The notes: a model not told the origin generated them from the sequence alone. 64,000 nt of DNA from Pseudomonas sp. Irchel 3E13 (GCF_900187455.1 NZ_FYDX01000018.1:62001-126000), one strand, 5' to 3'. Shown: positions 17,760 through 26,350, counted from the first letter of the stretch. Made by a program: numbers and translations.

Positions 17760-20009
17760 ATGTACAAGGACCTCAAGTTCCCCGTTCTTATCGTTCATCG
17801 TGACATCAAGGCCGACACCGTGGCCGGCGACCGCGTGCGCGGCATCGCTCAAGAACTCGCGCAAGACGGTTTCACTATCCTCAGCGCTACCGATTACGCC
17901 GAAGGCCGGCTGGTTGCCGCGACTCATCATGGCCTCGCTTGCATGCTGATCGCCGCCGAAGGGGCTGGCGAAAACACCCACCTGCTGCAGAACATGGTCG
18001 AACTGATCCGCCTGGCGCGCTCACGTGCGCCGCATTTGCCGATTTTCGCCCTCGGTGAGCAGGTCACCCTGGAAAATGCCCCGGCCGATGCCATGAGCGA
18101 ACTGAACCAGTTGCGCGGCATTCTCTACTTGTTCGAAGACACCGTGCCCTTTCTCGCCCGCCAGGTCGCGCGGGCGGCACACAATTATCTGGACGGTCTG
18201 CTGCCGCCGTTTTTCAAGGCGCTGGTGCAACACACTGCCCAGTCCAATTATTCCTGGCATACCCCGGGGCACGGTGGCGGGGTGGCTTACCGCAAGAGTC
18301 CGGTGGGGCAGGCGTTTCATCAGTTCTTTGGGGAAAATACCCTGCGCTCGGACCTCTCGGTATCGGTGCCGGAGCTGGGTTCCCTGCTGGATCACACCGG
18401 CCCCTTGGCGGAAGCGGAGGCCCGCGCGGCACGCAATTTCGGCGCCGACCATACCTTCTTCGTAATCAACGGCACCTCGACCGCGAACAAAATCGTCTGG
18501 CATTCCATGGTCGGTCGCGACGATCTGGTGCTGGTGGACCGCAACTGCCACAAGTCGGTGTTGCACGCGATCATCATGACCGGCGCCATTCCGTTGTACT
18601 TGTGCCCGGAGCGCAATGAACTGGGCATCATCGGGCCAATTCCGCTCAGCGAGTTCAGCGCCGAGTCGATCCGCGCGAAGATTCTCGCCAACCCGCTGGC
18701 CCGTGGGCGCGAGCCGCGGGTGAAGATGGCGGTGGTGACCAACTCCACCTATGACGGCCTGTGCTACAACGCCGAACTGATCAAGCAGACGCTTGGCAAA
18801 AGCGTTGATGTGCTGCACTTCGACGAGGCCTGGTACGCCTATGCGGCCTTCCATGAATTCTTTGCCGGGCGCTACGCCATGGGTACATCGCGCGGCGCTG
18901 ACAGCCCGCTGGTGTTCAGCACCCACTCAACCCACAAGCTGCTGGCGGCTTTCAGCCAGGCGTCGATGATCCATGTGCAGAATGGCGGCAGCCGGCAACT
19001 GGATCGGGATCGCTTCAACGAAGCCTTCATGATGCATATCTCTACCTCGCCGCAATACAGCATCCTCGCCTCGCTGGATGTGTCCTCGGCAATGATGGAG
19101 GGGCCAGCGGGCCGTTCGCTGCTCCAGGAAATGTTCGACGAGGCGCTGAGTTTTCGTCGGGCCCTGGCCAACCTGCGTGAGCACATTGATGTGCAGGATT
19201 GGTGGTTCAGTGTCTGGCAGCCGCCGCGGGTCGAGGGGATTCACCGCATCGCCACCGAGGACTGGTTGCTCGAACCCCAGGCGCAGTGGCACGGGTTTGG
19301 CGACGTCAGCGAGGACTATGTGCTGCTCGATCCGATCAAGGTAACGCTGGTCATGCCTGGCCTGGATGCGGGCGGCAGCCTTGATCGCCAGGGTATTCCC
19401 GCTGCGGTGGTCAGCAAGTTTCTCTGGGAGCGTGGGTTGGTGGTGGAGAAGACCGGGCTGTATTCCTTTCTGGTGCTGTTCTCGATGGGCATCACCAAGG
19501 GCAAGTGGAGCACGCTGCTCACTGAGCTGCTGGAGTTCAAGCGCAACTACGACGCCAACACCGACCTGCTGCAAAGCCTGCCCTGTGTCGCCGCTCAGGA
19601 TACGCAGCGCTACCGCGGCATGGGCCTGCGTGACCTCTGCGATCAACTGCACGCCTGCTACCGCAGCAACGCCACCGCCAAACAGCTCAAGCGCCTCTAC
19701 ACCCGTCTGCCGGAGGTGGCGATGAAGCCCGCCGACGCCTACGACAAGCTGGTTCGCGGAGACGTCGAGGCGGTGCCCATCGATCAATTGTTAGGGCGTA
19801 TTGCTGCGGTGATGCTGGTGCCTTATCCGCCGGGCATTCCGCTGATCATGCCGGGCGAGCGTTTCACCGAAGAAACCCGCTCGATCGTCGACTATCTGGC
19901 CTTTGCCCGGGCGTTCGACAGCGGTTTTCCCGGCTTCGTTGCCGATGTGCACGGCTTGCAGCAACAGGAAGAGGGGCGCGTCTACACCGTGGACTGCGTC
20001 AAGGAGTAG
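17760..20009 (+). CDS. ldcA: PLP-dependent basic amino-acid decarboxylase, LdcA-like
   Basis: Orn/Lys/Arg decarboxylase of the large inducible type, 749 residues, with an N-terminal wing (response-regulator-like) domain, a PLP domain and a C-terminal domain. The PLP lysine is K393 in STHSTHKLLAAFSQ. HFDEAWYAYAAFHEFF holds the PLP-contacting Asp, and GTSTANKIVWHS and NCHKSVLHA are conserved active-site stretches. Gene order after dnaQ matches the place of the lysine decarboxylase ldcA of P. aeruginosa, so lysine to cadaverine is my preferred reaction. Arginine or ornithine specificity cannot be excluded from sequence reading alone. Confidence 0.85.
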   Translation: MYKDLKFPVLIVHRDIKADTVAGDRVRGIAQELAQDGFTILSATDYAEGRLVAATHHGLACMLIAAEGAGENTHLLQNMVELIRLARSRAPHLPIFALGEQVTLENAPADAMSELNQLRGILYLFEDTVPFLARQVARAAHNYLDGLLPPFFKALVQHTAQSNYSWHTPGHGGGVAYRKSPVGQAFHQFFGENTLRSDLSVSVPELGSLLDHTGPLAEAEARAARNFGADHTFFVINGTSTANKIVWHSMVGRDDLVLVDRNCHKSVLHAIIMTGAIPLYLCPERNELGIIGPIPLSEFSAESIRAKILANPLARGREPRVKMAVVTNSTYDGLCYNAELIKQTLGKSVDVLHFDEAWYAYAAFHEFFAGRYAMGTSRGADSPLVFSTHSTHKLLAAFSQASMIHVQNGGSRQLDRDRFNEAFMMHISTSPQYSILASLDVSSAMMEGPAGRSLLQEMFDEALSFRRALANLREHIDVQDWWFSVWQPPRVEGIHRIATEDWLLEPQAQWHGFGDVSEDYVLLDPIKVTLVMPGLDAGGSLDRQGIPAAVVSKFLWERGLVVEKTGLYSFLVLFSMGITKGKWSTLLTELLEFKRNYDANTDLLQSLPCVAAQDTQRYRGMGLRDLCDQLHACYRSNATAKQLKRLYTRLPEVAMKPADAYDKLVRGDVEAVPIDQLLGRIAAVMLVPYPPGIPLIMPGERFTEETRSIVDYLAFARAFDSGFPGFVADVHGLQQQEEGRVYTVDCVKE

Positions 20010-20067
20010 CGGACCCTGGCAACGGCCAGATGCTAGAATCCGCCGCTTGAATTCAGGAGGTAGACGC

Positions 20068-20637
20068 GTGCGCAAAGTGGCGATGGTAATGGCGGTGCTG
20101 GCCCTGGCCGGTTGTGACAACGATGCCGAGCGAGTGCACAAGCAGGTCGCCGAGCATCTGCAGAACCCCAAGACGGCCAAGTTCGCCAACGTGCGCTTCA
20201 ACAAACAGGGCGATATCTGTGGCCAGTTCCGCGGCAAGGACGACACCGGTACCTTCCTGCCGTATCGCAGTTATGTGGCGATCAAGGAAGGCACGGACTA
20301 CCGCATCATCATTGACGAAACCGGCAGCGACCTGCGTATTCGTGAGATCTGCGGCGGCGCCGACCTTCAGCGCCGTGCCGATGCCCTGGCCGCCGAACCT
20401 GCTCCGCAAGGCTGGGACGTGGAAATCATTCAGGGCCCGAACATGGGTGCGCTCAGCGACATGACCGCGCGCCTGATCGAGAAGGGCATTCCTTCCTCGG
20501 TGGTCTACCGCGACGGCAAGCCAGTGGTGCTGTTGGGGCCTTTCGCAGACAAGGCCGAGGCTGAAGCCAGCAAAAACGATGTCATGGCACGCCTGGGTAC
20601 CGATTCGGTGGTCATCCAGCACGACGCTCCTCGCTGA
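20068..20637 (+). CDS. SPOR-domain lipoprotein
   Basis: 189-residue probable lipoprotein: MRKVAMVMAVLALAGC, lipidated Cys at about residue 16. The C-terminal part (WDVEIIQGPNMGALSDMTAR ... VVLLGPFADKAEAEA) has the two-fold pattern of a SPOR domain, which binds denuded glycan at division septa. The N-terminal half is uncharacterised, with the segment DICGQFRGKDDTG. Start is GTG 20068 behind a perfect AGGAGG; the upstream part of the open frame is inside ldcA and not used. Confidence 0.75.
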   Translation: MRKVAMVMAVLALAGCDNDAERVHKQVAEHLQNPKTAKFANVRFNKQGDICGQFRGKDDTGTFLPYRSYVAIKEGTDYRIIIDETGSDLRIREICGGADLQRRADALAAEPAPQGWDVEIIQGPNMGALSDMTARLIEKGIPSSVVYRDGKPVVLLGPFADKAEAEASKNDVMARLGTDSVVIQHDAPR

Positions 20638-20739
20638 ATCGCTATTGCGGCGCTCTGCGACCGGTACTTGCGCGTTTGTCGGGCTATGCTCTGGAAGAGG
20701 GGTTCCATCGACGAATGCAGCAACGGTGAGGAGGGGGCC

Positions 20740-21165
20740 ATGTCCACGCTGGAGCGAGCCATTACGGTTGCAGCCCGGGCCCATGAAGGGCATTGGGATA
20801 AAGGGGGCGCCGCATACATCCTGCATCCATTGCGGGTGATGCTGCGGGTATCGACCACTGAACAGCGGATCGTCGCGGTGCTGCACGAAGTCCTGCAGGA
20901 GTCGCCCATGACCCTGTCGGATCTGGCGCGCGAGGGCTTCGCCCTGAAGATCCTTGCGGCGGTCCAGGCCCTTAGCCAGCGTAGCGACGAAAGCTATGAA
21001 GATTTCGTCGTCAGGGTCGGCTCCGATCCGCTGGCGCGGACGGTGAAGCTGGCGGATCTGGCCGACGAGAGCGATGCCTCGCGGATTGCCATCCCTGGCC
21101 CCGCCGACATCGCTCGTTTGCAGCGTTACCAGCAGGCCAGCGCCTACCTGCAGGCGCTGAACTGA
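20740..21165 (+). CDS. RelA/SpoT-type HD-domain protein, degenerate
   Basis: 141 residues resembling the (p)ppGpp hydrolase (HD) domain of RelA/SpoT without a synthetase domain. AHEGHWDKGGAAYILHPLRV carries the first metal His and VKLADLADESD the last motif. However, the central HD...ED signature reads HEVLQES, so two of the usual acidic metal ligands are altered. It could be a small alarmone hydrolase with changed metal binding, or inactive. Start ATG 20740 has a GGAGGGGG ribosome-binding site. Convergent with endA, 3 bp apart. Confidence 0.7.
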   Translation: MSTLERAITVAARAHEGHWDKGGAAYILHPLRVMLRVSTTEQRIVAVLHEVLQESPMTLSDLAREGFALKILAAVQALSQRSDESYEDFVVRVGSDPLARTVKLADLADESDASRIAIPGPADIARLQRYQQASAYLQALN

Positions 21166-21168
21166 GTT

Positions 21169-21858
21169 TCAGCCGCAGGCCTTGAGGTTCACCGGGCCGA
21201 CGAACTCGTTGCCGCGGCCCATCACGCAGGCCACGCGCTGGTTGCGCTGAAGCTCCCAGGCCTGGGCGGGGTAGGTCTTGTTCCAGGCTTCATACAACTG
21301 CCGGTCCTGCTTGGACAGGCGCAGGTTGTACTGCTTGCTCATGTAGAAATAAGTACGCGCGATCATTCCGCGAATGGAAGGCCGCGGCATGACCTTTTTC
21401 GCTTTGAAATCGACCTGGGTCAGGCATGAGCCATATTGCCCGGCCTGCTCCGGCAGCCAGCCGAAGCTGAAGTTGCTGCGGTCGCCATTCACCTCGCCGA
21501 TGCTCGGCACCAGGTTGTGCAGGTCGGCCTCGGCGCGCTGATAGACCGTATCGTTGCGTGAGCAATTCTTGCGCCCGCCATCCTGCCAGCATTGGCGCTG
21601 ATGGCCGATCTGCCAGGCCGGAACGATATGTTCCCATTCAATGCGTGATGCCCGGTTGGCGTTCTTGCGCGGTACATAACCACAGCCGGCCAGGTCGACT
21701 TTGTTGCCGGTGTACTTGCAGCCGCAATAGAACTCGGTGGACTGCGGCGCATACAGGCGCCAGGCGACTTTCTTGGCTTCGGTAAAGGTGCGTGGTGCGT
21801 CGGCTTGGGCGCTGATACTGAACAACAGGCAGGTAGCTGCCAATACAGTGAATCTCAT
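21169..21858 (-). CDS. endA: Secreted/periplasmic endonuclease I
   Basis: DNA endonuclease of the EndA/Vvn family, 229 residues. Signal peptide MRFTVLAATCLLFSISAQADA. The beta-beta-alpha-metal active site is seen in RIEWEHIVPAWQIG (catalytic His) and ADLHNLVPSIGEVNGDRSNF (Asn metal ligand). Several Cys residues fit the disulfide-stabilised family fold. It begins five bases after the DUF1654 gene, so both genes should be transcribed from the LexA-box promoter. Confidence 0.93.
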   Translation of the reverse strand: MRFTVLAATCLLFSISAQADAPRTFTEAKKVAWRLYAPQSTEFYCGCKYTGNKVDLAGCGYVPRKNANRASRIEWEHIVPAWQIGHQRQCWQDGGRKNCSRNDTVYQRAEADLHNLVPSIGEVNGDRSNFSFGWLPEQAGQYGSCLTQVDFKAKKVMPRPSIRGMIARTYFYMSKQYNLRLSKQDRQLYEAWNKTYPAQAWELQRNQRVACVMGRGNEFVGPVNLKACG

Positions 21859-21863
21859 CCGGG

Positions 21864-22112
21864 TCAGTCTTCCTTCGGCACAGTCCAGAACAACTGCACA
21901 CCGCCGTCATCACGGTGGGCGAGGGTAACGTTGTCGTTCTCGGCAATTTCTTCGAGCAGGGTTTCCCAGTCGGAGGTCGATTCATGTTCGAGGCGGAAGA
22001 TCAGTGCGGCCCTGGCGCGCTGCGCGGTAGGTGCGTTGATGATTTTCTGGATCCGGACGCCCAGTTGCTCATAGCTGCTGACAGACATGGATGCTGAGGA
22101 TGAGGTGGCCAC
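21864..22112 (-). CDS. DUF1654 family protein
   Basis: 82-residue cytoplasmic protein of the Pseudomonas-restricted DUF1654 family (YEQLGVRIQKIINAPTAQRARAALIFRLE), function not established. Start GTG at 22112 is chosen because AAGGG lies 10 nt upstream; the alternative ATG at 22088 has none. A perfect LexA-type palindrome ends 22 bp upstream of the start, so it is probably damage-inducible together with endA. Confidence 0.8.
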   Translation of the reverse strand: MATSSSASMSVSSYEQLGVRIQKIINAPTAQRARAALIFRLEHESTSDWETLLEEIAENDNVTLAHRDDGGVQLFWTVPKED

Positions 22113-22134
22113 GAAAGTGTTTCCCTTGTTTTTG

Positions 22135-22150
22135 CTGTATGCGCATACAG
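22135..22150 (-). promoter_or_regulatory. LexA-binding SOS box
   Basis: CTGTATGCGCATACAG is a perfect 16-bp palindrome of the CTGT-N8-ACAG form bound by gammaproteobacterial LexA. On the minus strand it lies 22 bp before the DUF1654 start. A second palindrome ACAGTAAAATACTGT abuts it, and a TTGCGA -35-like hexamer with 17-bp spacing leads into the box, so repressor would cover the -10 region. Confidence 0.85.
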
Positions 22151-22328
22151 TATTTTACTGTAAGGCATTTCGCAACAGATCGTCAGTTAAAGAGCGCATG
22201 TGACCGCGCCGCGCCATGTTTGCTGCGCAGTGGTGAAAATAAATTCAGAGGGTTTTCGAGGGTCGGCTGTTCTTCGCGGAACTGGCCTTCGGATGGCTTC
22301 TTTGCGGGGTTGGAACTCGGCTTCAGTT

Positions 22329-22370
22329 TCGGAAAGCCGAACGCTTGTAACAAATTGTTCGGTTTTCCGA
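22329..22370. repeat. 14-bp inverted repeat of unknown role
   Basis: TCGGAAAGCCGAAC and GTTCGGTTTTCCGA form a 14-bp stem with one G-U pair around a 14-base loop. It lies in the 421-bp gap between DUF1654 and rbsR; apart from this, the LexA box and the RbsR operator, I see nothing in that gap. Confidence 0.6.
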
Positions 22371-22463
22371 CAGGGTTGAGCGACAATTCCGAAACTCTCG
22401 TGCCTGCCTCACGCGTTTCGGCGAATTTGACAAGGCCATATTGCATTCGCATAGTTGGCTATC

Positions 22464-22475
22464 GCAAACGTTTGC
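22464..22475 (+). promoter_or_regulatory. Probable RbsR operator
   Basis: GCAAACGTTTGC is a perfect 12-bp palindrome with the central CG typical of LacI-family operators, 58 bp before rbsR. It suggests autoregulation of rbsRK. Confidence 0.7.
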
Positions 22476-22533
22476 TATCTCATAAAAATCACGACTTATC
22501 GCAGCCGGTGTGCAGACCGGCGGAACTGAAAGC

Positions 22534-23550
22534 ATGGCAACCATTAAAGATGTAGCGGCGCTGGCCGGTATTTCCTACACCACCGTGTCCCACGTGCTGA
22601 ACAAGACCCGGCCGGTCAGCGAACCTGTACGGCTGAAAGTCGAAGCGGCAATCGCCGAGCTCGATTACGTGCCCAGCGCCGTGGCGCGCTCACTCAAGGC
22701 CCGGAGCACGGCCACCATCGGCCTGCTGGTGCCCAATAGCGTCAACCCGTATTTTGCCGAGCTTGCCCGTGGCATCGAGGATGCCTGCGAGCGTAACGGT
22801 TATTGCGTGATCCTCTGCAACTCCGATGACAACCCGCAAAAGCAGCGCAGCTACCTCCGCGTGTTGCTGGAAAAACGCGTCGACGGCCTGGTCGTCGCTT
22901 CAGTGGGCGAGGAGCGTGACCTGCTCGACAGCCTGGCCTCCGTGCGCACGCCAATGGTGATCGTTGACCGCGCGCTGGACGGCGTGGATGCCGATCTGGT
23001 GCGGATCGATCATGAGCAGGGCGCTTATCTGGCGACTCGCCATCTGCTTGATTTGGGGCATGTAGATATTGCCTGTATCAATGGCCCGGCCAATACCAGC
23101 GTCGCCAAATTGCGCCTTGCGGGTTTTCGTCGAGCCCTGCGGGAGGCGGGTGTAGGGCTGCGTGACGGGCGGGTACTGGATGGTGACTTCACCAGTCTTG
23201 GCGGGTATGAGGCCGCGGCCCAATTGCTGAGTCGGGACCGGCCTACTGCCATTTTCGCCGCTAACGATTTGATGGGTATAGGTGTGTTGCGAGCAGCCGC
23301 GGAGCGCAGCATCAGTGTCCCCGGCGAGCTGTCGGTGATTGGATTCGACGATATCCAGATGTGCCCGTACGTGTATCCGGCACTGACCACTGTCGGGCAG
23401 TCCATTCGCGAGCTGGGGGAAATGGCTGCGGCGTTACTGCTGCGGCGTATTGTTGGGTCGGGTTCTGCGGCATTGGAGCAGCGCATCATTGCGCCGAAAA
23501 TCGTTCTGCGCGAGTCGACCGGGCCGAGTCCGGACTTGTTCAGTGGTTGA
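22534..23550 (+). CDS. rbsR: LacI-family ribose repressor RbsR
   Basis: 338 residues. The N-terminal LacI helix-turn-helix is MATIKDVAALAGISYTTVSH with the hinge helix at VPSAVARSLK. The periplasmic-binding-protein-like effector domain follows (GLLVPNSVNPYFAELARGIE, VIGFDDIQMCPYVYPALTTV). Assignment to ribose rests on resemblance to RbsR and on the adjacent rbsK. Start ATG 22534. Unlike the usual Pseudomonas arrangement as I know it, no rbsBAC transporter precedes it. Confidence 0.85.
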   Translation: MATIKDVAALAGISYTTVSHVLNKTRPVSEPVRLKVEAAIAELDYVPSAVARSLKARSTATIGLLVPNSVNPYFAELARGIEDACERNGYCVILCNSDDNPQKQRSYLRVLLEKRVDGLVVASVGEERDLLDSLASVRTPMVIVDRALDGVDADLVRIDHEQGAYLATRHLLDLGHVDIACINGPANTSVAKLRLAGFRRALREAGVGLRDGRVLDGDFTSLGGYEAAAQLLSRDRPTAIFAANDLMGIGVLRAAAERSISVPGELSVIGFDDIQMCPYVYPALTTVGQSIRELGEMAAALLLRRIVGSGSAALEQRIIAPKIVLRESTGPSPDLFSG

Positions 23551-23559
23551 GGGCTTGTC

Positions 23560-24471
23560 ATGCACGCGAAGGTAGTAGTGGTCGGAAGTCTCAACATGGA
23601 TCTGGTCACGCGTGCTGAGCGCCTGCCGCGAGCGGGCGAGACGCTGGCGGGGGAGTCGTTCGAGACGGTGCCAGGCGGCAAGGGCGCCAATCAGGCGGTA
23701 GCGGCGGCGCGGCTGGGTGCGTCGGTGGCGATGGTCGGTTGTGTTGGTGACGATGCCTATGGCCAACAGTTGCGCGGTGCGTTGCTGACGGAGGGCATTG
23801 ACTGTCTGGCGGTGGAGGTGGCGGCCGGTGTGTCCAGTGGTGTTGCCCTGATCATGGTGGATGCGGCCAGCCAGAACACCATTGTTGTTATCGCTGGGGG
23901 CAATGGCCGGCTGCTGCCGGCCTCGGTCCAGCGTTTCGAGGCTTTATTACGCGACGCTGAGGTGATTGTTTGCCAGATGGAGGTCCCGCCGCAGACGGTT
24001 GAGTATGTGCTGGCGCGCGGGCGTGCATTGGGGAAGGCGGTGATTCTCAATCCGGCTCCGGTCAAAGGCCCCTTGCCGGTGGAGTGGTTCGCCACTATCG
24101 ACTACCTGATTCCGAATGAAAGCGAGGCGTCGGCGTTGACCGGCTTGCCGGTGGACGACCTGCCGTCGGCACAAGCGGCGGCCGATCACCTTATCGCGCT
24201 CGGCGCGGGCAAGGTCATCGTCACTCTTGGGGCGCAGGGTGCGCTGCTCGTCAGCGGGGAGGGCAGTGAGCATTTTCCCGCCCCGGTCGTGGCGGCGGTG
24301 GATACCACAGCGGCGGGGGATACCTTCGTTGGTGGTTTTGCCGCGGCATTGGCGCAGGGGCGGAGCGAGCGCGAGGCGATTGTCTTCGGTCAGCGGGCCG
24401 CAGCGATTTCCGTCACTCGTCCCGGCGCGCAACCGTCGATTCCTTCGCTGGCTGAGGTCGGGAATTTGTAA
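23560..24471 (+). CDS. rbsK: Ribokinase
   Basis: Phosphorylates ribose to ribose 5-phosphate; PfkB family, 303 residues. Motifs are GGKGANQAVAAARLG (substrate binding, PfkB signature 1), and DTTAAGDTFVGGFAAAL (signature 2 with the catalytic Asp in GD). It begins 9 bp after rbsR and shares its transcript. No rbsD or nucleoside hydrolase follows; a convergent small gene ends 7 bp away. Confidence 0.93.
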   Translation: MHAKVVVVGSLNMDLVTRAERLPRAGETLAGESFETVPGGKGANQAVAAARLGASVAMVGCVGDDAYGQQLRGALLTEGIDCLAVEVAAGVSSGVALIMVDAASQNTIVVIAGGNGRLLPASVQRFEALLRDAEVIVCQMEVPPQTVEYVLARGRALGKAVILNPAPVKGPLPVEWFATIDYLIPNESEASALTGLPVDDLPSAQAAADHLIALGAGKVIVTLGAQGALLVSGEGSEHFPAPVVAAVDTTAAGDTFVGGFAAALAQGRSEREAIVFGQRAAAISVTRPGAQPSIPSLAEVGNL

Positions 24472-24477
24472 CCTGGG

Positions 24478-24678
24478 TTACGGGTGCCCGGCAGCGGTGT
24501 CATGCCGGTAGCGTTCGAACACTTGGTCGACGAACCCGCGGGCGGCGTCGCTGCCCATTTCCTTGACCAGCAGGTCGAGTGCAATGAGGGTCAATTCTTC
24601 CGCTGTGCCCGGGCTGTAGGCGCTCTGGCCTTCGGGCCATTTCACCTTGATGTCGGCATCGATGCTGTGGCTGGTCAT
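24478..24678 (-). CDS. Conserved hypothetical protein, 66 residues
   Basis: Short acidic soluble protein (IDADIKVKWPEGQSAYSPGT ... DAARGFVDQVFERYRHD). I do not recognise a family with a known function. I start at ATG 24678; longer forms read into a region with no coding character. Convergent with rbsK and divergent from the gene at 24855, with 176 bp between the starts. Confidence 0.6.
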   Translation of the reverse strand: MTSHSIDADIKVKWPEGQSAYSPGTAEELTLIALDLLVKEMGSDAARGFVDQVFERYRHDTAAGHP

Positions 24679-24854
24679 GGAGTTCTCGAAACGGCCCGTA
24701 CTGTTGAGGGGGGAAACGCTGGGCCACTGGCGTTTCGGCAAGGCATGGTCGCAAGCCTTCAGTTAATCATGTCCGCTCGCGCGCGGCTCTGCGACTTAGG
24801 CATAACGATGGCGGCGTGGCAAACTAACGGTATTTTCGTTGGCAGGAAAGCACT

Positions 24855-25157
24855 ATGCAGATCGACCTGAACGACCCGAACCAGTTCACTCTGGAGCAGG
24901 TGCGCCAATTGATCGCCAGTGGCAACGGCGCGATCCACAATCAACTGCGGGTCGATCGTGCCGGGCATGCCTGGCTCTCCAATGTGGTGGGTGGCGCGCA
25001 ACTTGATGGTCTGTTGTTTCGTCTGGAAACCTGGTCCGCCGGATCGGGTTGCGTAGGAAGTGTGGCTGCGGAGGACGAGCGTTGGGTTCAGCAGGTATTC
25101 AAGGCGCTGCGGGACAACTGGCCTACGCCCGCAAGCGACTACATCGACCTGTACTGA
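24855..25157 (+). CDS. Conserved hypothetical protein, 100 residues
   Basis: Soluble protein starting MQIDLNDPNQFTLEQVRQL and ending PTPASDYIDLY, with a good AGGAAAG ribosome-binding site. No signal peptide, membrane span or catalytic motif is visible. It looks like a conserved Pseudomonas protein, but I cannot name a function. Confidence 0.65.
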   Translation: MQIDLNDPNQFTLEQVRQLIASGNGAIHNQLRVDRAGHAWLSNVVGGAQLDGLLFRLETWSAGSGCVGSVAAEDERWVQQVFKALRDNWPTPASDYIDLY

Positions 25158-25295
25158 GAGCTGTCATGGCGCAAAATCCGGACACTATTGGCATTTCCCC
25201 TTCAAGAACGAGTCAGGCAGACTGACCCGCTTTGCAACAACTGGCATCAAGTGCTGTCGGATCCGGCAGCATTCCCGTATCCCTAAGGAGGATTC

Positions 25296-25616
25296 ATGTT
25301 CCCCATGCGTGCATCATTGGTGAGCCTGCTGGCTGCCGTCATTCTGGTCGGTTGCAGCAGTGGTGGTACTGCGTCGAAAGCGCCTGAAGTTGCTGCTGCA
25401 CCTAATCAGGACGGTCGTTGTGAGGCCAGTGGCGCAGCATTCGCCGTGGGCAAGCCGGCTTCTGCCGAGCTGCTGGAGCAGGCGCGCAAGGCGAGCGGCG
25501 CGCAGTTGGCCCGCGTGCTCAAGCCGGACGATGCCGTGACGCTTGAGTACCGCTCCGAGCGCTTGAACCTTCACGCTGATGAAAAAGGGGTGATTGCTCG
25601 CGTCAATTGCGGCTGA
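25296..25616 (+). CDS. I78-family peptidase inhibitor lipoprotein
   Basis: 106 residues. Signal peptide with lipobox VILVGC, lipidated Cys at about residue 20. The remainder (CEASGAAFAVGKPASAELLE through VIARVNCG), with two conserved Cys, fits the potato-inhibitor-like I78 family, whose members inhibit serine proteases such as subtilisin. Strong AAGGAGG ribosome-binding site six bases before ATG. It ends at a terminator shared with the convergent csp gene. Confidence 0.8.
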   Translation: MFPMRASLVSLLAAVILVGCSSGGTASKAPEVAAAPNQDGRCEASGAAFAVGKPASAELLEQARKASGAQLARVLKPDDAVTLEYRSERLNLHADEKGVIARVNCG

Positions 25617-25633
25617 TCCCGAATTGCGGACAC

Positions 25634-25662
25634 AAAAAACCCGTCGCAAGCGACGGGTTTTT
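25634..25662. terminator. Bidirectional terminator between I78 and csp genes
   Basis: AAAAAACCCGTCGC AA GCGACGGGTTTTT: a perfect GC-rich stem with A/T runs on both sides, placed between two convergent stops. Confidence 0.9.
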
Positions 25663-25678
25663 CAATTCGGCAGAGTTA

Positions 25679-25891
25679 TTACTCTGGACGAACCTGTGCA
25701 GCCTGCATGCCCTTCTGGCCTTTTTCGGCTACGAAGGATACGGTCTGACCTTCTTTCAGCGACTTGAAGCCGTCGCTTTCGATGGCCTTGAAGTGTACGA
25801 ACAAGTCGTCGCCGCCACCTTGTGGAGTGATGAAGCCGAAGCCTTTTTCATCGTTGAACCATTTGACAGTGCCGGTTTGGCGATTGGACAT
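25679..25891 (-). CDS. Cold-shock domain protein, CspA family
   Basis: 70-residue single-stranded nucleic-acid binding protein. RNP1 KGFGFITPQ and RNP2 DLFVHF are intact, as is the start SNRQTGTVKWFNDEKGFGF. ATG 25891 has GGAG eight bases upstream. Probably an RNA chaperone; which paralogue (CapA/CapB/CspD-like) cannot be told from this window. Confidence 0.93.
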   Translation of the reverse strand: MSNRQTGTVKWFNDEKGFGFITPQGGGDDLFVHFKAIESDGFKSLKEGQTVSFVAEKGQKGMQAAQVRPE

Positions 25892-26047
25892 GGGTGTATC
25901 TCCAGGAATCTTGATTTTTTTCAGTAGTGCGGTGTCGCCGAGAGCCACAGGGTGCACCCCGACATCATAGTCTAATTCTCAGCGTGTGGTGACTTTTAGC
26001 TTCAGCTAATGCTGATCTGGCGCAAATATTTGAAAGAATCGGCCTCA

Positions 26048-26350
26048 TTACTTCGGCGCGCATGCCGTTTTCACGGCGTTTTGGGCGCGGCTGATCAATT
26101 GCGGGTCCACGCCAGTCTTGCTATCCAGTTGCAGGATTTCCTCGGTGGTAAAGTTCTTCTCGATGGCATTTGCGCCACATTTGCAGTGCTGATCGGCTTG
26201 CGTGAGGCTGACTCCCTGCCCTTTAGCAGCCTCTACGCATTGGTCCATGTAGTCGCCTTTCTTGCCAGCGGGCCACGAACCGGCATTGGCCCCCACAGGA
26301 AGCATCATGGCTCCGGCGGCAGCCAGGGCCAGAAGAGTCTGAAATCGCAT
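26048..26350 (-). CDS. Small secreted cysteine-containing protein
   Basis: 100 residues with a clear signal peptide (MRFQTLLALAAAGAMMLPVGANA) and four Cys in the mature part, including HCKCGAN, so probably a disulfide-bonded periplasmic protein. Ribosome-binding site AAGGAG. No family with a known role is recognised. It is divergent from thrS, separated by 357 bp. Confidence 0.7.
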   Translation of the reverse strand: MRFQTLLALAAAGAMMLPVGANAGSWPAGKKGDYMDQCVEAAKGQGVSLTQADQHCKCGANAIEKNFTTEEILQLDSKTGVDPQLISRAQNAVKTACAPK

